Shown in pieces: positions 46,162-54,554 of a DNA stretch of 64,000 nucleotides. Origin of the DNA: BJ22 sp021298375 (GTDB lineage: Bacteria; Planctomycetota; Planctomycetia; Pirellulales; Pirellulaceae); NCBI GenBank assembly GCA_046343015.1, contig JBKDOL010000088.1:22746-86745 (forward strand). Direction: 5' to 3'. Numbering within the stretch: the stretch's first letter is position 1; each line of letters starts with the position of its first letter. Made by a program: the position numbers and the translations under genes. The notes under the pieces were generated by a model. It saw only the letters and a list, made by a program, of their open reading frames with translations. It was not told the origin of the DNA and searched no databases.

Positions 46162-46878
46162 ATGCAGCATCCCATTGTTCAAATCTCGCTCGATCTGACC
46201 GATATCCGTGAAGCGATCGAAACAGCCCATCTGGCCATTCGCGCCGGGGTTGATTGGCTGGAGGCCGGGACACCTTTGATTCTTGCGGAGGGACTGCATG
46301 GTGTTCGGGCCTTGCGCCGGGAATTTCCTGAAGTTCCGATCATTGCCGACCTGAAGACCATGGACGGCGGCTATCTTGAGGCTGAAATGATGGCCCGGGC
46401 CGGAGCAACGCACGTCGTCGTCATGGCGAGAGCTCATGAGGAGACAATTCGTTGTGTGGTAAAGGCTGGCCGGGATTGCGGCGTCCAGGTCATGGGTGAC
46501 AACATGATCGAGAGCGATCTGGTTGCTGCGGCCCGCAGGCTTGAAGACCTTGGTTGCGATATCGTGATTCACCATATCGGCTATGATGAGCGGCGGGGAA
46601 TTGCGGCACGCGGCGGGCGCATGCCGAGCCCGCTGGACCAGCTTCGCGCCGTCTGCGAAGCCGTCCGCGTCCCGGTCCAGGCAGTCGGCGGGCTGAGTCT
46701 GGAACAGGCGATCCAATGCCCTGCCTACGGTGCCCCGCTCGTGGTCCTCGGGGCGCCTTTGACCATCGATGCGGATGCCTTCAAGACGGCCAGCGGTGAC
46801 TTGGAGACCTCGCTGCGACTGATCTGCGACGCCATCCACACCCAACCTGTTCCCGCTCATTTGCGAGTCAAGCCATGA
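46162..46878 (+). CDS. HUMPS-family decarboxylase or aldolase (hexulose-6-phosphate synthase / ketogulonate-6-phosphate decarboxylase type)
   Basis: 238 residues, a single TIM barrel of the orotidine-monophosphate-decarboxylase superfamily. The D63-L-K65-T-M-D68 motif (ADLKTMDGG) is the catalytic and metal signature, and E35 is kept. The segment is closer to hexulose-phosphate synthase than to UlaD. The C-terminal phosphate-binding region reads AVGGLS and VVLGAPLT, with no Arg where many members have GR(A/S)I. It would cut or decarboxylate a keto-sugar acid phosphate. The last codons overlap the next gene as ATGA at 46875-46878. Confidence 0.85.
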   Translation: MQHPIVQISLDLTDIREAIETAHLAIRAGVDWLEAGTPLILAEGLHGVRALRREFPEVPIIADLKTMDGGYLEAEMMARAGATHVVVMARAHEETIRCVVKAGRDCGVQVMGDNMIESDLVAAARRLEDLGCDIVIHHIGYDERRGIAARGGRMPSPLDQLRAVCEAVRVPVQAVGGLSLEQAIQCPAYGAPLVVLGAPLTIDADAFKTASGDLETSLRLICDAIHTQPVPAHLRVKP

Positions 46879-47897
46879 ATGCAGCTGTCGTGAACTTCGC
46901 GCCGACTCGCGGTGCGGTCGAACTGCGCGATCTCCCCACGCCGGAGATCGGGCCGGATGATGTCCTGCTCGAAGTCGCCAACGTCGGCGTCTGCGGCAGC
47001 GACTTGCATCAGTGGACCGCCGACCACTCCTGGCCCGTGAATTATCCGGTCGTGCTCGGCCACGAGTTTGCTGGTCGCATCGCCCAACTCGGCACCGATG
47101 TCCAAGGCTGGAAGGTCGGCGATCGAGTCGCCAGCGAGACAGCAGCCGTCATCGACACGACGAATCCGATGAGCCGTCGTGGACTCTACAATCTCGATCC
47201 GACTCGCAAGGGCTTTGGCTACGGGGTTCATGGGGCCATGACTCGCTTTGTCCGCGTCCCCTCGAGAATCCTGCACGCGCTGCCCGACTCTCTGCCCTTT
47301 GAACACGCCTGCCTGACCGAGCCCTGTTGCGTCGCTTACAACGCCGTGGTCAAGAACGCGCGGATCGAGCCCGGCGATCGCGTTGTCGTACTCGGACCGG
47401 GGACGATCGGGATTCTCTGCGCGGCGATGGCCCGGCTCTGCGGGGCGGAAGTGGCGTTGGTCGGGCTCGAGGCCGATCGCCGCAGGTTGGAAATTGCAAG
47501 GGAATACGGCTGCGAACCGATCATCGGCAGCGCGACAGACTGGGCCAAAGCTCGCGACGGGCTCGGAGCTGATGGCGTGATCGATGCGGCCGGAGTGAGC
47601 GCCACGCTCAAAGTGGCGATCGACCTGGTCCGCCCTGCTGGCTGGATTTCCAAAGTCGGCTGGGGCCGCGACCCGCTGGGCTTCAGTCTCGATCCGCTCG
47701 TTCAGAAGAATGTCACGCTGCAGGGGAGCTTCAGTCACAACTGGCCGACCTGGGAGCGCGTGATCGCCCTGCTGGCCAGTCGTCAACTGAATGTCGCGCC
47801 GATTATTGGCGGAGTTTGGCCAATTGCCCGATGGCAGGAAGCTTTCGAGAAAATGCACCATGGCGAGGTAGTTAAGTCCGTACTTTCTCCAGTGTAA
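46875..47897 (+). CDS. Zinc-dependent alcohol/polyol dehydrogenase (MDR family)
   Basis: 340 residues. Catalytic zinc ligands C40 (GVCGSDLHQW), H63 and E64 (GHEFAG) are present, with a Rossmann domain (VVLGPGTIGILCAAMA). The loop that holds the structural zinc in sorbitol- and threonine-dehydrogenase types has lost its four cysteines (DRVASETAAVID), so only the catalytic zinc should be bound. It oxidises a secondary alcohol of a sugar acid or polyol with NAD(P)+. Starts 4 bp inside the previous gene (ATGA), so tightly coupled. Confidence 0.92.
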   Translation: MNAAVVNFAPTRGAVELRDLPTPEIGPDDVLLEVANVGVCGSDLHQWTADHSWPVNYPVVLGHEFAGRIAQLGTDVQGWKVGDRVASETAAVIDTTNPMSRRGLYNLDPTRKGFGYGVHGAMTRFVRVPSRILHALPDSLPFEHACLTEPCCVAYNAVVKNARIEPGDRVVVLGPGTIGILCAAMARLCGAEVALVGLEADRRRLEIAREYGCEPIIGSATDWAKARDGLGADGVIDAAGVSATLKVAIDLVRPAGWISKVGWGRDPLGFSLDPLVQKNVTLQGSFSHNWPTWERVIALLASRQLNVAPIIGGVWPIARWQEAFEKMHHGEVVKSVLSPV

Positions 47898-47902
47898 ATG
47901 GA

Positions 47903-48703
47903 ATGCAACGACTTGCAGAAAAAGTGATTATCGTCACCGGTAGTTGTACGGGGATTGGCAAGGCAATCGCCCGCCGGGCTGTGGCTGAAGGAGCGCGGGT
48001 CGTCATCCACGGCCTGCACCCCGAACTGGGTGCCGCGCTCTGCGCGGAGCTCGGCCCCGACCGGACGTTGCTGCGAATCGAGGATCTGACGCTGGACGGG
48101 AGCCCAGAGCGCCTGGTGGCCCTGACCATCGATCGCTTCGGCCGGGTCGACGGGTTGGTCAACAATGCGGCCTTGATCGCCCCCGGCAACATTCACACTA
48201 CAGACGCCAACCGCTTTCTGGAATTCCTTGCGATCAACACGCTCGCACCCTATCTGCTGATCCGAGCCGCGCTTCCCTGGCTGCAGAAGACAGGAGGAAG
48301 TGTGCTGAATATCGGCAGCGTCAACGCGCACTGCGGCGAGCCCGACCTGCTGCCGTACAGCGTCTCCAAGGGTGCGCTGCAGACCATGACTCGAAATCTG
48401 GGCGACACGCTCTTCCGCGAAAATGGCGTCCGGGTCAATCAGATCAATCCAGGCTGGGTGTTGACCGAGGCGGAGGCGCGGCGCAAACGCGACCTCGGCC
48501 TTCGCGAGGACTGGTATGCGGATTTACCTGCAGTTTATGCCCCTGCGCGAAGATTGATTCGTCCAGAGGAAATCGCCGCGGCGGCGATCTACTGGCTGGC
48601 CGACGAGTGCGGACCGATCAGCGGCCAAGTTGTCGATCTCGAGCAGCACCCCTTCATCGGCCGCAACCCGCCCAAAGATACGACCACGCTGCCGGCCCGC
48701 TGA
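47903..48703 (+). CDS. Short-chain dehydrogenase/reductase (SDR)
   Basis: 266 residues of classical SDR. Cofactor motif TGSCTGIG (residues 13-20), NNAA (87-90), and catalytic S139 (NIGSVNAH), Y152 and K156 (YSVSK). The C-terminal PEEIAAAAIYWLADECGPISGQ is typical. It starts 5 bp after the zinc dehydrogenase and would catalyse a second alcohol/ketone step in the same pathway. Confidence 0.94.
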   Translation: MQRLAEKVIIVTGSCTGIGKAIARRAVAEGARVVIHGLHPELGAALCAELGPDRTLLRIEDLTLDGSPERLVALTIDRFGRVDGLVNNAALIAPGNIHTTDANRFLEFLAINTLAPYLLIRAALPWLQKTGGSVLNIGSVNAHCGEPDLLPYSVSKGALQTMTRNLGDTLFRENGVRVNQINPGWVLTEAEARRKRDLGLREDWYADLPAVYAPARRLIRPEEIAAAAIYWLADECGPISGQVVDLEQHPFIGRNPPKDTTTLPAR

Positions 48704-48754
48704 ATTCGCATCGCTCTCGGCAAACTCGCTTCCATTCTCGACGGAGTCTCACGC

Positions 48755-49672
48755 ATGCCCAAGCTTGCGGCTTTTCCCAAGGCCTTCATGCAGCAGCTCT
48801 GCAAAACGGGAACGATGCAGCTGGCGGAGTGGATCGAGCTGGCCGCGCCGTTGGAGCTGGACGGACTGGAATGGTACGCCGGTTTTCTCGAAATGACTGA
48901 CCGCAGCCAGTGGCCACGGTTTCGCCTGGCGGTGGAAGGACGCGGAATGGTCATCCCGATGCTCTGCTGCAGCCCCGACTTTACCCATCCCGATGCCAAC
49001 TTTCGCCAGCTGCAGATCGCCCGCCAACTCAGCTGGATCGAAATGGCTGCAGAACTCGGCGCCAGCTACTGCCGCGTCCTCAGCGGCCAGCGGCGCCCGG
49101 AATTGTCGCGCGAGGCGGGCGTCGGACTCGCAGCGCAATGCATTACTGCCTGCCTGCCGCGGGCGGAACAACTGAATGTCACATTGATTATCGAAAATCA
49201 CTACAAGGACGATTTCTGGGAGTATCCCGAGTTCGCCCAGAAGATGGACGTCTTCTGCCAATTGGTCGAGAGAATTCAACATCCCCATTTTGGAGTCAAT
49301 TACGATCCAAGCAATGCCTTCCTCGCAGGGGACGATCCGCTGGAGCTTCTGCGACGCGTCGCTCATCGCGTCGTGACCATGCATGCCAGCGATCGCTATC
49401 TCAAGAGCGGGACGCTTGAGGACCTGCGGCAGGAAGAGGCTGGCACGGTCGGTTACGCCAGCCGCCTGAGCCATGGTGAAATCGGCAAGGGGCTGAATGA
49501 CTACGATGCGATTTTCAGCGAGCTGCGCCGCGTCGGGTTCGATGGCTGGATCAGCATCGAGGATGGCGTCGAGGGGATGGAACAGTTGCGGCGAAGTGCG
49601 GATTTCCTGCGCGGAAAAATCTCTCACTACTGGGGGGAAGCAGGGGTAGATAAAGAGGCTCCAGACCGATGA
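48755..49672 (+). CDS. Sugar phosphate isomerase/epimerase-type TIM barrel
   Basis: 305 residues of the xylose-isomerase-like / AP-endonuclease-2 fold. Metal-binding residues are visible in order: E of IIENHY, D of NYDPSNAF, H of TMHASDR and E of SIEDG. It would isomerise or epimerise a keto-sugar or act as a dehydratase in the same catabolic route. Last gene of the plus-strand cluster; the convergent MarR gene ends 36 bp away. Confidence 0.9.
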   Translation: MPKLAAFPKAFMQQLCKTGTMQLAEWIELAAPLELDGLEWYAGFLEMTDRSQWPRFRLAVEGRGMVIPMLCCSPDFTHPDANFRQLQIARQLSWIEMAAELGASYCRVLSGQRRPELSREAGVGLAAQCITACLPRAEQLNVTLIIENHYKDDFWEYPEFAQKMDVFCQLVERIQHPHFGVNYDPSNAFLAGDDPLELLRRVAHRVVTMHASDRYLKSGTLEDLRQEEAGTVGYASRLSHGEIGKGLNDYDAIFSELRRVGFDGWISIEDGVEGMEQLRRSADFLRGKISHYWGEAGVDKEAPDR

Positions 49673-49707
49673 TGAAACTGGACCTGACCCCGTTTTGGAG
49701 CTGCAAA

Positions 49708-50211
49708 CTATCCATTGCCTGGCCAGGCGTCCTCGGCATGCTTGGCTTCGTGCGGTGAGCGGGCTTCCTTGAGCAGCATCACCAAATGGCTCAGGGAACT
49801 CGCGCTCATGTGCCCCAATTGCTCGCGACCGCAACTGCGGACATCGGCAGCGATTTTTTTCAGCAAAGCGATCCCTGCCGGGGTGATGGAGACCTCGACG
49901 ACACGGCGGTTGGCTCGATTCCGCTGCCGAACCACCAGTTTCCGATCTTCCAGCTTGTCGAGCATCCGGGTCATATCGGGGGCACGGGAAACGAGCCTCG
50001 CCCCCAGCGACGAGGTCGGCATTGCCTCGCCCTTGAGTGACTTGAGCACGCGCAGGGCGTTGTACTGCTGGGCTGTCAGCTGATGTCGCGCGAACAGTTG
50101 CTCTTCAATTTCGCGCAGGCGATCGTACGTTCGCCAGAGTTGCAGGTACGCCTCCTGCTCGGGCGAGTCAAACAAGCTGGCAGCGGGTGGCTTGGGAGGT
50201 GGTCGACTCAT
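49708..50211 (-). CDS. MarR-family transcriptional regulator
   Basis: 167 residues with a winged helix: LTAQQYNALRVLKSL, LGARLVSRAPDMTRMLDKLE and the wing DRKLVVRQRNRANRRVVEV. These proteins repress small operons and release DNA on binding phenolic or other small ligands. It lies 53 bp downstream of the halogenase-like flavoprotein on the same strand, so that gene is its likeliest target and partner. Confidence 0.94.
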   Translation of the reverse strand: MSRPPPKPPAASLFDSPEQEAYLQLWRTYDRLREIEEQLFARHQLTAQQYNALRVLKSLKGEAMPTSSLGARLVSRAPDMTRMLDKLEDRKLVVRQRNRANRRVVEVSITPAGIALLKKIAADVRSCGREQLGHMSASSLSHLVMLLKEARSPHEAKHAEDAWPGNG

Positions 50212-50263
50212 TCCCCGAGATTACCAGCGCCACGCCAAGCGAACAACCTGCGGCCCCGGGAAA

Positions 50264-51544
50264 CTACGGTGCCGAGGCAGCCAACTCCTGCTCGCGGCGG
50301 AGTTCATTCATCAGCGGCCAGAGCGCATCAAGTTCCGGCTTGTCGAGATCACCGATCAGGATGTCAGTGATCAAACCCTTGTGATGCTCGCCATGCTTCC
50401 GCACGAACTGGCCGAAGTTCAGCCCGTCGTAAAACTGGCAGACGAGGTTCCGCATCCGCTCAACGCCTGCTGAGTAATCCGGTCCCCATTTACCAAGTTG
50501 GGTGCTCGAAGTGTCTCCCTTGGAGAGCCCTTCGTTGATCGCATCCGCCGCCAGAGCGCCCGACTTGAGCGCCAGCAGGATGCCAGACGAATAGAGAGGG
50601 TCGAGGAAGCCATAGGCATCGCCAACGAGTACCCAGCCATCACCGGCGACTTGTCGCGATTTGTACGAGTACTCTTTCGCCGCGCGGTAGGGAGCAACGC
50701 ACTCGGCACCTTCTATTCGTGGCTGAACGCCCGGACAACGGGCGACTTCTTCCCAGAAAATCTTCTCCAGGTCTTTCGATGCCCGGCCCTTGAACAGGTA
50801 ATCGAACGGGGCGACCACGCCGACACTGACCGTGTTGTCTTGCAGCGGGATATACCAGAACCAGCCGACCTTGCCCTGCAACTGCATGACAATCGTCGCT
50901 CCCTCATCCCGCCCGGTGGACCGCTGGGCACCGCGGAAGTACGTCCAGACGGCGGCCTTTTTGAGGACGGGGTCCCACTCCCGCAGCCCCAATCGATCCT
51001 GAATGAGGCAGCTCTGTCCGGCCGCATCAACGACAACCTGGGATCGCAACTCCACCTTCGTTCCGTCTTCATCGACGGCAACAACCCCCACGGCCCGCTC
51101 GCCTTCGAAAAGAACTTCCAGTACGCGAATTCCTTCGAATGCTTCCACTCCCTGTTCGCGGGCGTTGTCCAGCATCACCTTATCGAATTCGGCGCGAGTT
51201 ACTTGCCACGTCTGCGACGACTCGTGCGGCTTGTGTTCCACAAAATAGAACGGCGCCGAGAGTTTGCCCTGTTCGGTGATGAACTGCACGCTGTGCTTTT
51301 CAACGAAGCGGCTGCCGCGAAGTTTGGGGAGCATCCCCAGCCGCTCCAGCACCCAAAACGTCTCGGGAATGAGCGACTCGCCGATGTGGTAGCGGGGAAA
51401 CCGCTCGCGTTCCAGCAGCACGACCCGGTGCCCCTTTTGAGCCACCAAGGTCGCAGTGGTTGCTCCCGACGGCCCACCGCCGATTACGATCACGTCGGGA
51501 GGATTGGCGACGAGCGCTTTCAGTCCGGCAGCGGCTTGAATCAT
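50264..51544 (-). CDS. FAD-dependent oxidoreductase of the flavin halogenase superfamily
   Basis: 426 residues from the ATG at 51544, with AAGGTTGGAAAAG upstream. GGGPSG in DVIVIGGGPSGATTA (about 15-29) binds FAD. GESLIP (HIGESLIPETFWVL) is the pattern of phenol and pyrrole halogenases and their relatives. W228-F-W-Y-I-P matches the halogenase WxWxIP motif, and a Lys sits in VEKHSVQF where halogenases keep an essential Lys. Alternatives are geranylgeranyl-reductase-like or carotenoid-type flavoenzymes of the same superfamily. No flavin reductase partner is nearby. Linked to a MarR gene, which fits a ligand-induced small-molecule enzyme. Confidence 0.8.
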   Translation of the reverse strand: MIQAAAGLKALVANPPDVIVIGGGPSGATTATLVAQKGHRVVLLERERFPRYHIGESLIPETFWVLERLGMLPKLRGSRFVEKHSVQFITEQGKLSAPFYFVEHKPHESSQTWQVTRAEFDKVMLDNAREQGVEAFEGIRVLEVLFEGERAVGVVAVDEDGTKVELRSQVVVDAAGQSCLIQDRLGLREWDPVLKKAAVWTYFRGAQRSTGRDEGATIVMQLQGKVGWFWYIPLQDNTVSVGVVAPFDYLFKGRASKDLEKIFWEEVARCPGVQPRIEGAECVAPYRAAKEYSYKSRQVAGDGWVLVGDAYGFLDPLYSSGILLALKSGALAADAINEGLSKGDTSSTQLGKWGPDYSAGVERMRNLVCQFYDGLNFGQFVRKHGEHHKGLITDILIGDLDKPELDALWPLMNELRREQELAASAP

Positions 51545-51764
51545 GACTTTTCCAACCTTGTTTTCGGGGAACTCTGCGTGATCAACCGAACGCACGCCTT
51601 GCTCTTCACCAGATTATCGCCTGAAAAGCGTCAAAACAATAGTTGTTTGAACGACTATCAGGGCCAATTCGTCCAGTTTGCCCGGTTTTTCGGCTTTCAA
51701 CGCGGGCTATTCGGGGCGTTAAAATGGCCGGACACGCCGCCGCACCGATCCCGGAAGCTTACCG

Positions 51765-52643
51765 ATGCGATATTTCCCAAACCTTCTTCCCCCATCCAGC
51801 CGGCTGTTGCTCTGGGGGATCGCCTTGCTGGGCTCGATCAGCCTGCACTGCCCTCCGGCAGTCACACAGTCGCCCGCCGAGAACCCCGCGACTGACTCCC
51901 CATCGGAAAAGCGGCTGACTCGCGGCCACGCGCACAACGATTATCTGCACGAGCGGCCGCTGCTGGAGGCGCTCGAACTCGGCTTTGCCAGTATCGAAGC
52001 CGACATCTTTCTCCGCGAGGGACAACTGCTGATTGGCCATACCCAAGCCGATCTCCGCCCAGAGCGAACTCTCGAGGGGATGTACCTCGCGCCACTCGCC
52101 GAGCGGCTCGGAAAACAAAATGGGTCCGGGCCGGCTTCCGACCGGCCGCTGATTCTGCTGATCGATATCAAGACTGAAGCCGGCAGCACTTGGGAGTCCC
52201 TGCATCCCCTGCTGCTGAAGTACCGGGAAATTCTCTCTGAGACGGTCGATGGGAAATTCCAGCCGCGAGCGGTGACCGTGATTATCAGCGGCAACCGGGC
52301 GACGGAAAAGATTCTCGCGACGCGGCCGCGGCTCGCGGGAGTGGATGGCAGACTCATCGATTTGGAGAGTTCACTGCGTCCCGACGAAATGCCGCTGCTG
52401 AGCGATGCCTGGGCGAAACATTTTCAGTGGCGCGGGAGGGGCCCGATGCCGGACGCAGAAGCGAAGAAACTGCGCGACCTTGTCGCCAGAGCGCACTCGA
52501 CCGGGCGCATGGTTCGCTTTTGGGCAACGCCAGAGACAGCGCCGCTCTGGCGGGAGCTCCAGACTGCGGAAGTCGACTTGATCGGCACCGATCAACTCGA
52601 GCGCGTGGCGGAATTTCTCAGGCAATCCGCGGACAAGAAATGA
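51765..52643 (+). CDS. AIM6-like / glycerophosphodiester phosphodiesterase-family TIM barrel, secreted
   Basis: 292 residues with a signal peptide (LLLWGIALLGSISLHCPPA). Catalytic-type residues: H55 and H57 in HAHNDY, E78 and D80 in SIEADIF, and H92 in LIGHT. This is the PI-PLC/GDPD barrel in its AIM6-type form. It may cleave a phosphodiester outside the cytoplasm; the substrate is not known. Its TGA (52641-52643) abuts the TGA of the convergent gene directly, forming the palindrome TGATCA. Confidence 0.82.
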   Translation: MRYFPNLLPPSSRLLLWGIALLGSISLHCPPAVTQSPAENPATDSPSEKRLTRGHAHNDYLHERPLLEALELGFASIEADIFLREGQLLIGHTQADLRPERTLEGMYLAPLAERLGKQNGSGPASDRPLILLIDIKTEAGSTWESLHPLLLKYREILSETVDGKFQPRAVTVIISGNRATEKILATRPRLAGVDGRLIDLESSLRPDEMPLLSDAWAKHFQWRGRGPMPDAEAKKLRDLVARAHSTGRMVRFWATPETAPLWRELQTAEVDLIGTDQLERVAEFLRQSADKK

Positions 52644-53726
52644 TCAGTCGCACAACCAGCGCATCCACTTCTCGGCTCCATCCCGCCCGGTGCGTTCCAT
52701 CCACCGCAGAAGGAAGTAACTGAGCAGGAGAAACAGACCCGCCATTGGGACCGAAACGCTTCCCGGCATCGCCACTCGCCAGAACGCGGTCGGCTCGCTC
52801 CCAGCATAAGTTCCATAAATCCAAAGCGGCCAGATGTGTATCACATGATGCAACAGATAGATCGTCAGCGAGTGCCGACTGAAGGTCGTCGCAACCGACT
52901 GCCACCAGCTTTCCTTCGGGACTGCCGGGTTCAGATCGATCCAGCGATGCCCCAGTGAAATCGTCAGCAGTCCTGTGCCCACCGTGGTCAGCAGATACTC
53001 ACTGGACGGTGGAAACATCGTCCAGCCGGTAAAAAATCCCTTTCCAATCGCCTCGGGCAGGTAGCCTCGAAAACAGATGGCCAGCAGCCCCGTCGCTATC
53101 AACACCGCCCCAAGGACCGCTAACTGCTTCCAGGGACGTCGTGAAATTTCGGGCTGGTCATACAGCAGTCCACCCAGCAGGAAACCGACAAACGGATAGG
53201 TCAGCCAGGGGATCAAGGGAAAATAACCGACGACCAGAAAGCCAATCAAAAGGTCGGACAGAGTCATGTCCGGTTCGAAAAAGCCATCGGGCCAATATGC
53301 GGGGTAATCTGCCAGCGTACGCAGCGCTGGGCTGAGCCCAAACATCAGCAGACAAGCCGCAACGAGGACTACCGCTGGTACGCGTCTCGCCCAGTTGAGC
53401 AGCAAGAGGGATGTTCCGATCAGCGTCAACACGTCCCAGTTAAAGACGTCTTCAGGCAACCAGACGAGAACGTTGAAAGCGAGTCCGAGCCCAAACAGAA
53501 ACAACCCCCGCCGGGTGGTCACTTTGGAGATCTCATCCTCGCTCCGTCCCTTTCGCTCCTGCGCGGAAAGCCAGATGCGATAACTCAACCCTGTGAGCAA
53601 CGCAAAATGCGGAGCGCCAAACCCGGCAAACCGCCAGACAAGTCCGGAGAGGTTTTCTGAAAAGTGCACCAGCACCATCAGAAAAATTGCCAGCGTCCGC
53701 AGGATATCGATCGTCGGGTAGCGCAT
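52644..53726 (-). CDS. DUF1624 acyltransferase-like membrane protein
   Basis: 360 residues, about ten membrane helices. N-terminal RTLAIFLMVLVHFSENL and LTGLSYRIWLS, and later SRHSLTIYLLHHVIHI, fit DUF1624, related to the heparan-alpha-glucosaminide acetyltransferase family. Possible transmembrane transfer of an acyl group to a glycan. Last gene of a three-gene minus-strand operon (3-bp gap from the RMND1-like gene). Confidence 0.85.
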   Translation of the reverse strand: MRYPTIDILRTLAIFLMVLVHFSENLSGLVWRFAGFGAPHFALLTGLSYRIWLSAQERKGRSEDEISKVTTRRGLFLFGLGLAFNVLVWLPEDVFNWDVLTLIGTSLLLLNWARRVPAVVLVAACLLMFGLSPALRTLADYPAYWPDGFFEPDMTLSDLLIGFLVVGYFPLIPWLTYPFVGFLLGGLLYDQPEISRRPWKQLAVLGAVLIATGLLAICFRGYLPEAIGKGFFTGWTMFPPSSEYLLTTVGTGLLTISLGHRWIDLNPAVPKESWWQSVATTFSRHSLTIYLLHHVIHIWPLWIYGTYAGSEPTAFWRVAMPGSVSVPMAGLFLLLSYFLLRWMERTGRDGAEKWMRWLCD

Positions 53727-53729
53727 GGA

Positions 53730-54554
53730 TTAGTTAACTCCTTGCCCACCCAGCATCTCAACGAGCACGAGCACGATCTGGGCGAGAAGCAGCAGAATAA
53801 TGATCCACTCCAGCTGGTTGCTGGACCGTTGGAGCAGAAACTCGTTCCGCCGCTGACCGGCTTGTTCATAGACGCGCTCGTAAACCTCCAATTGCTGGCT
53901 GGCGAATTCGGCGCGCTCGACCAGCCGCGTCCGCTCGCGAACCCGCTCGCCAATCTGACTTGCGAGGGTCGGCGGATAGATCGGCGGAAATTGCAGTCGG
54001 GGGACCAGCCGCACCAGTTCCGCCCGTTTGCCAATTACCGACTGATATCGCTCGCGGAGATCGGTGCGCCGCCGCAACTGACGCTCGTCGAATTCAAAGG
54101 CGGGGTTGAGGTCGGACTGTAATTGCAGCCAGCCCTGTTCGATCCAGGCTTCGATTTCGCGCAATTGGGTCTCCAGGCCAATCGCTTCGACCAGTGCCGC
54201 GCGCGCCGATTCCTGGCGGTGTGCCGGCGTCGCCAGCACTGCCCGCCCCGGCCCCCAGAAAATGCGGCAACCCTGCAGCTGCAACAGGCCGCAGCGCCGC
54301 TCCAGAGGATCGCTTCCCTGCTCGGTCCAAGCCTGCAGCCCACTCAGCAACCCTGCATCCAGCTCTTGCTCCACTGGCGATTCGAGCAGCGCCAGGCTGG
54401 CGGTTTGGGGAATGGCCCCGGCATCCGACAGAAATTGCACAACTGCCCTGTGCTGCATGCGGAGTCCCACGCCCGGAGAAAAATCATAGGCGCTCAGGCT
54501 ACTGCCCGGGGGAAGCTCGAGCGGTTTGCGTTCGTTGGTCTTGGGAGCATTCAT
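53730..54554 (-). CDS. RMND1/DUF155-like membrane-anchored protein
   Basis: 274 residues from the ATG at 54554, which overlaps the upstream stop as ATGA. The body is helical and charged. The C-terminus (VYEQAGQRRNEFLLQR, then SNQLEWIIILLLLAQIVLVL) matches the ending of RMND1/DUF155 proteins, in which a coiled coil leads to LEWII and one membrane helix. The N-terminal half is divergent. Family members anchor complexes at membranes (RMND1 acts in mitochondria), but the bacterial role is unknown. Identification rests on the C-terminus. Confidence 0.6.
   Translation of the reverse strand: MNAPKTNERKPLELPPGSSLSAYDFSPGVGLRMQHRAVVQFLSDAGAIPQTASLALLESPVEQELDAGLLSGLQAWTEQGSDPLERRCGLLQLQGCRIFWGPGRAVLATPAHRQESARAALVEAIGLETQLREIEAWIEQGWLQLQSDLNPAFEFDERQLRRRTDLRERYQSVIGKRAELVRLVPRLQFPPIYPPTLASQIGERVRERTRLVERAEFASQQLEVYERVYEQAGQRRNEFLLQRSSNQLEWIIILLLLAQIVLVLVEMLGGQGVN

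Noticed and set aside
50498..51895. 465-codon plus-strand open frame
   Set aside because: Antisense to the FAD oxidoreductase and overlapping the next gene start; no domain.
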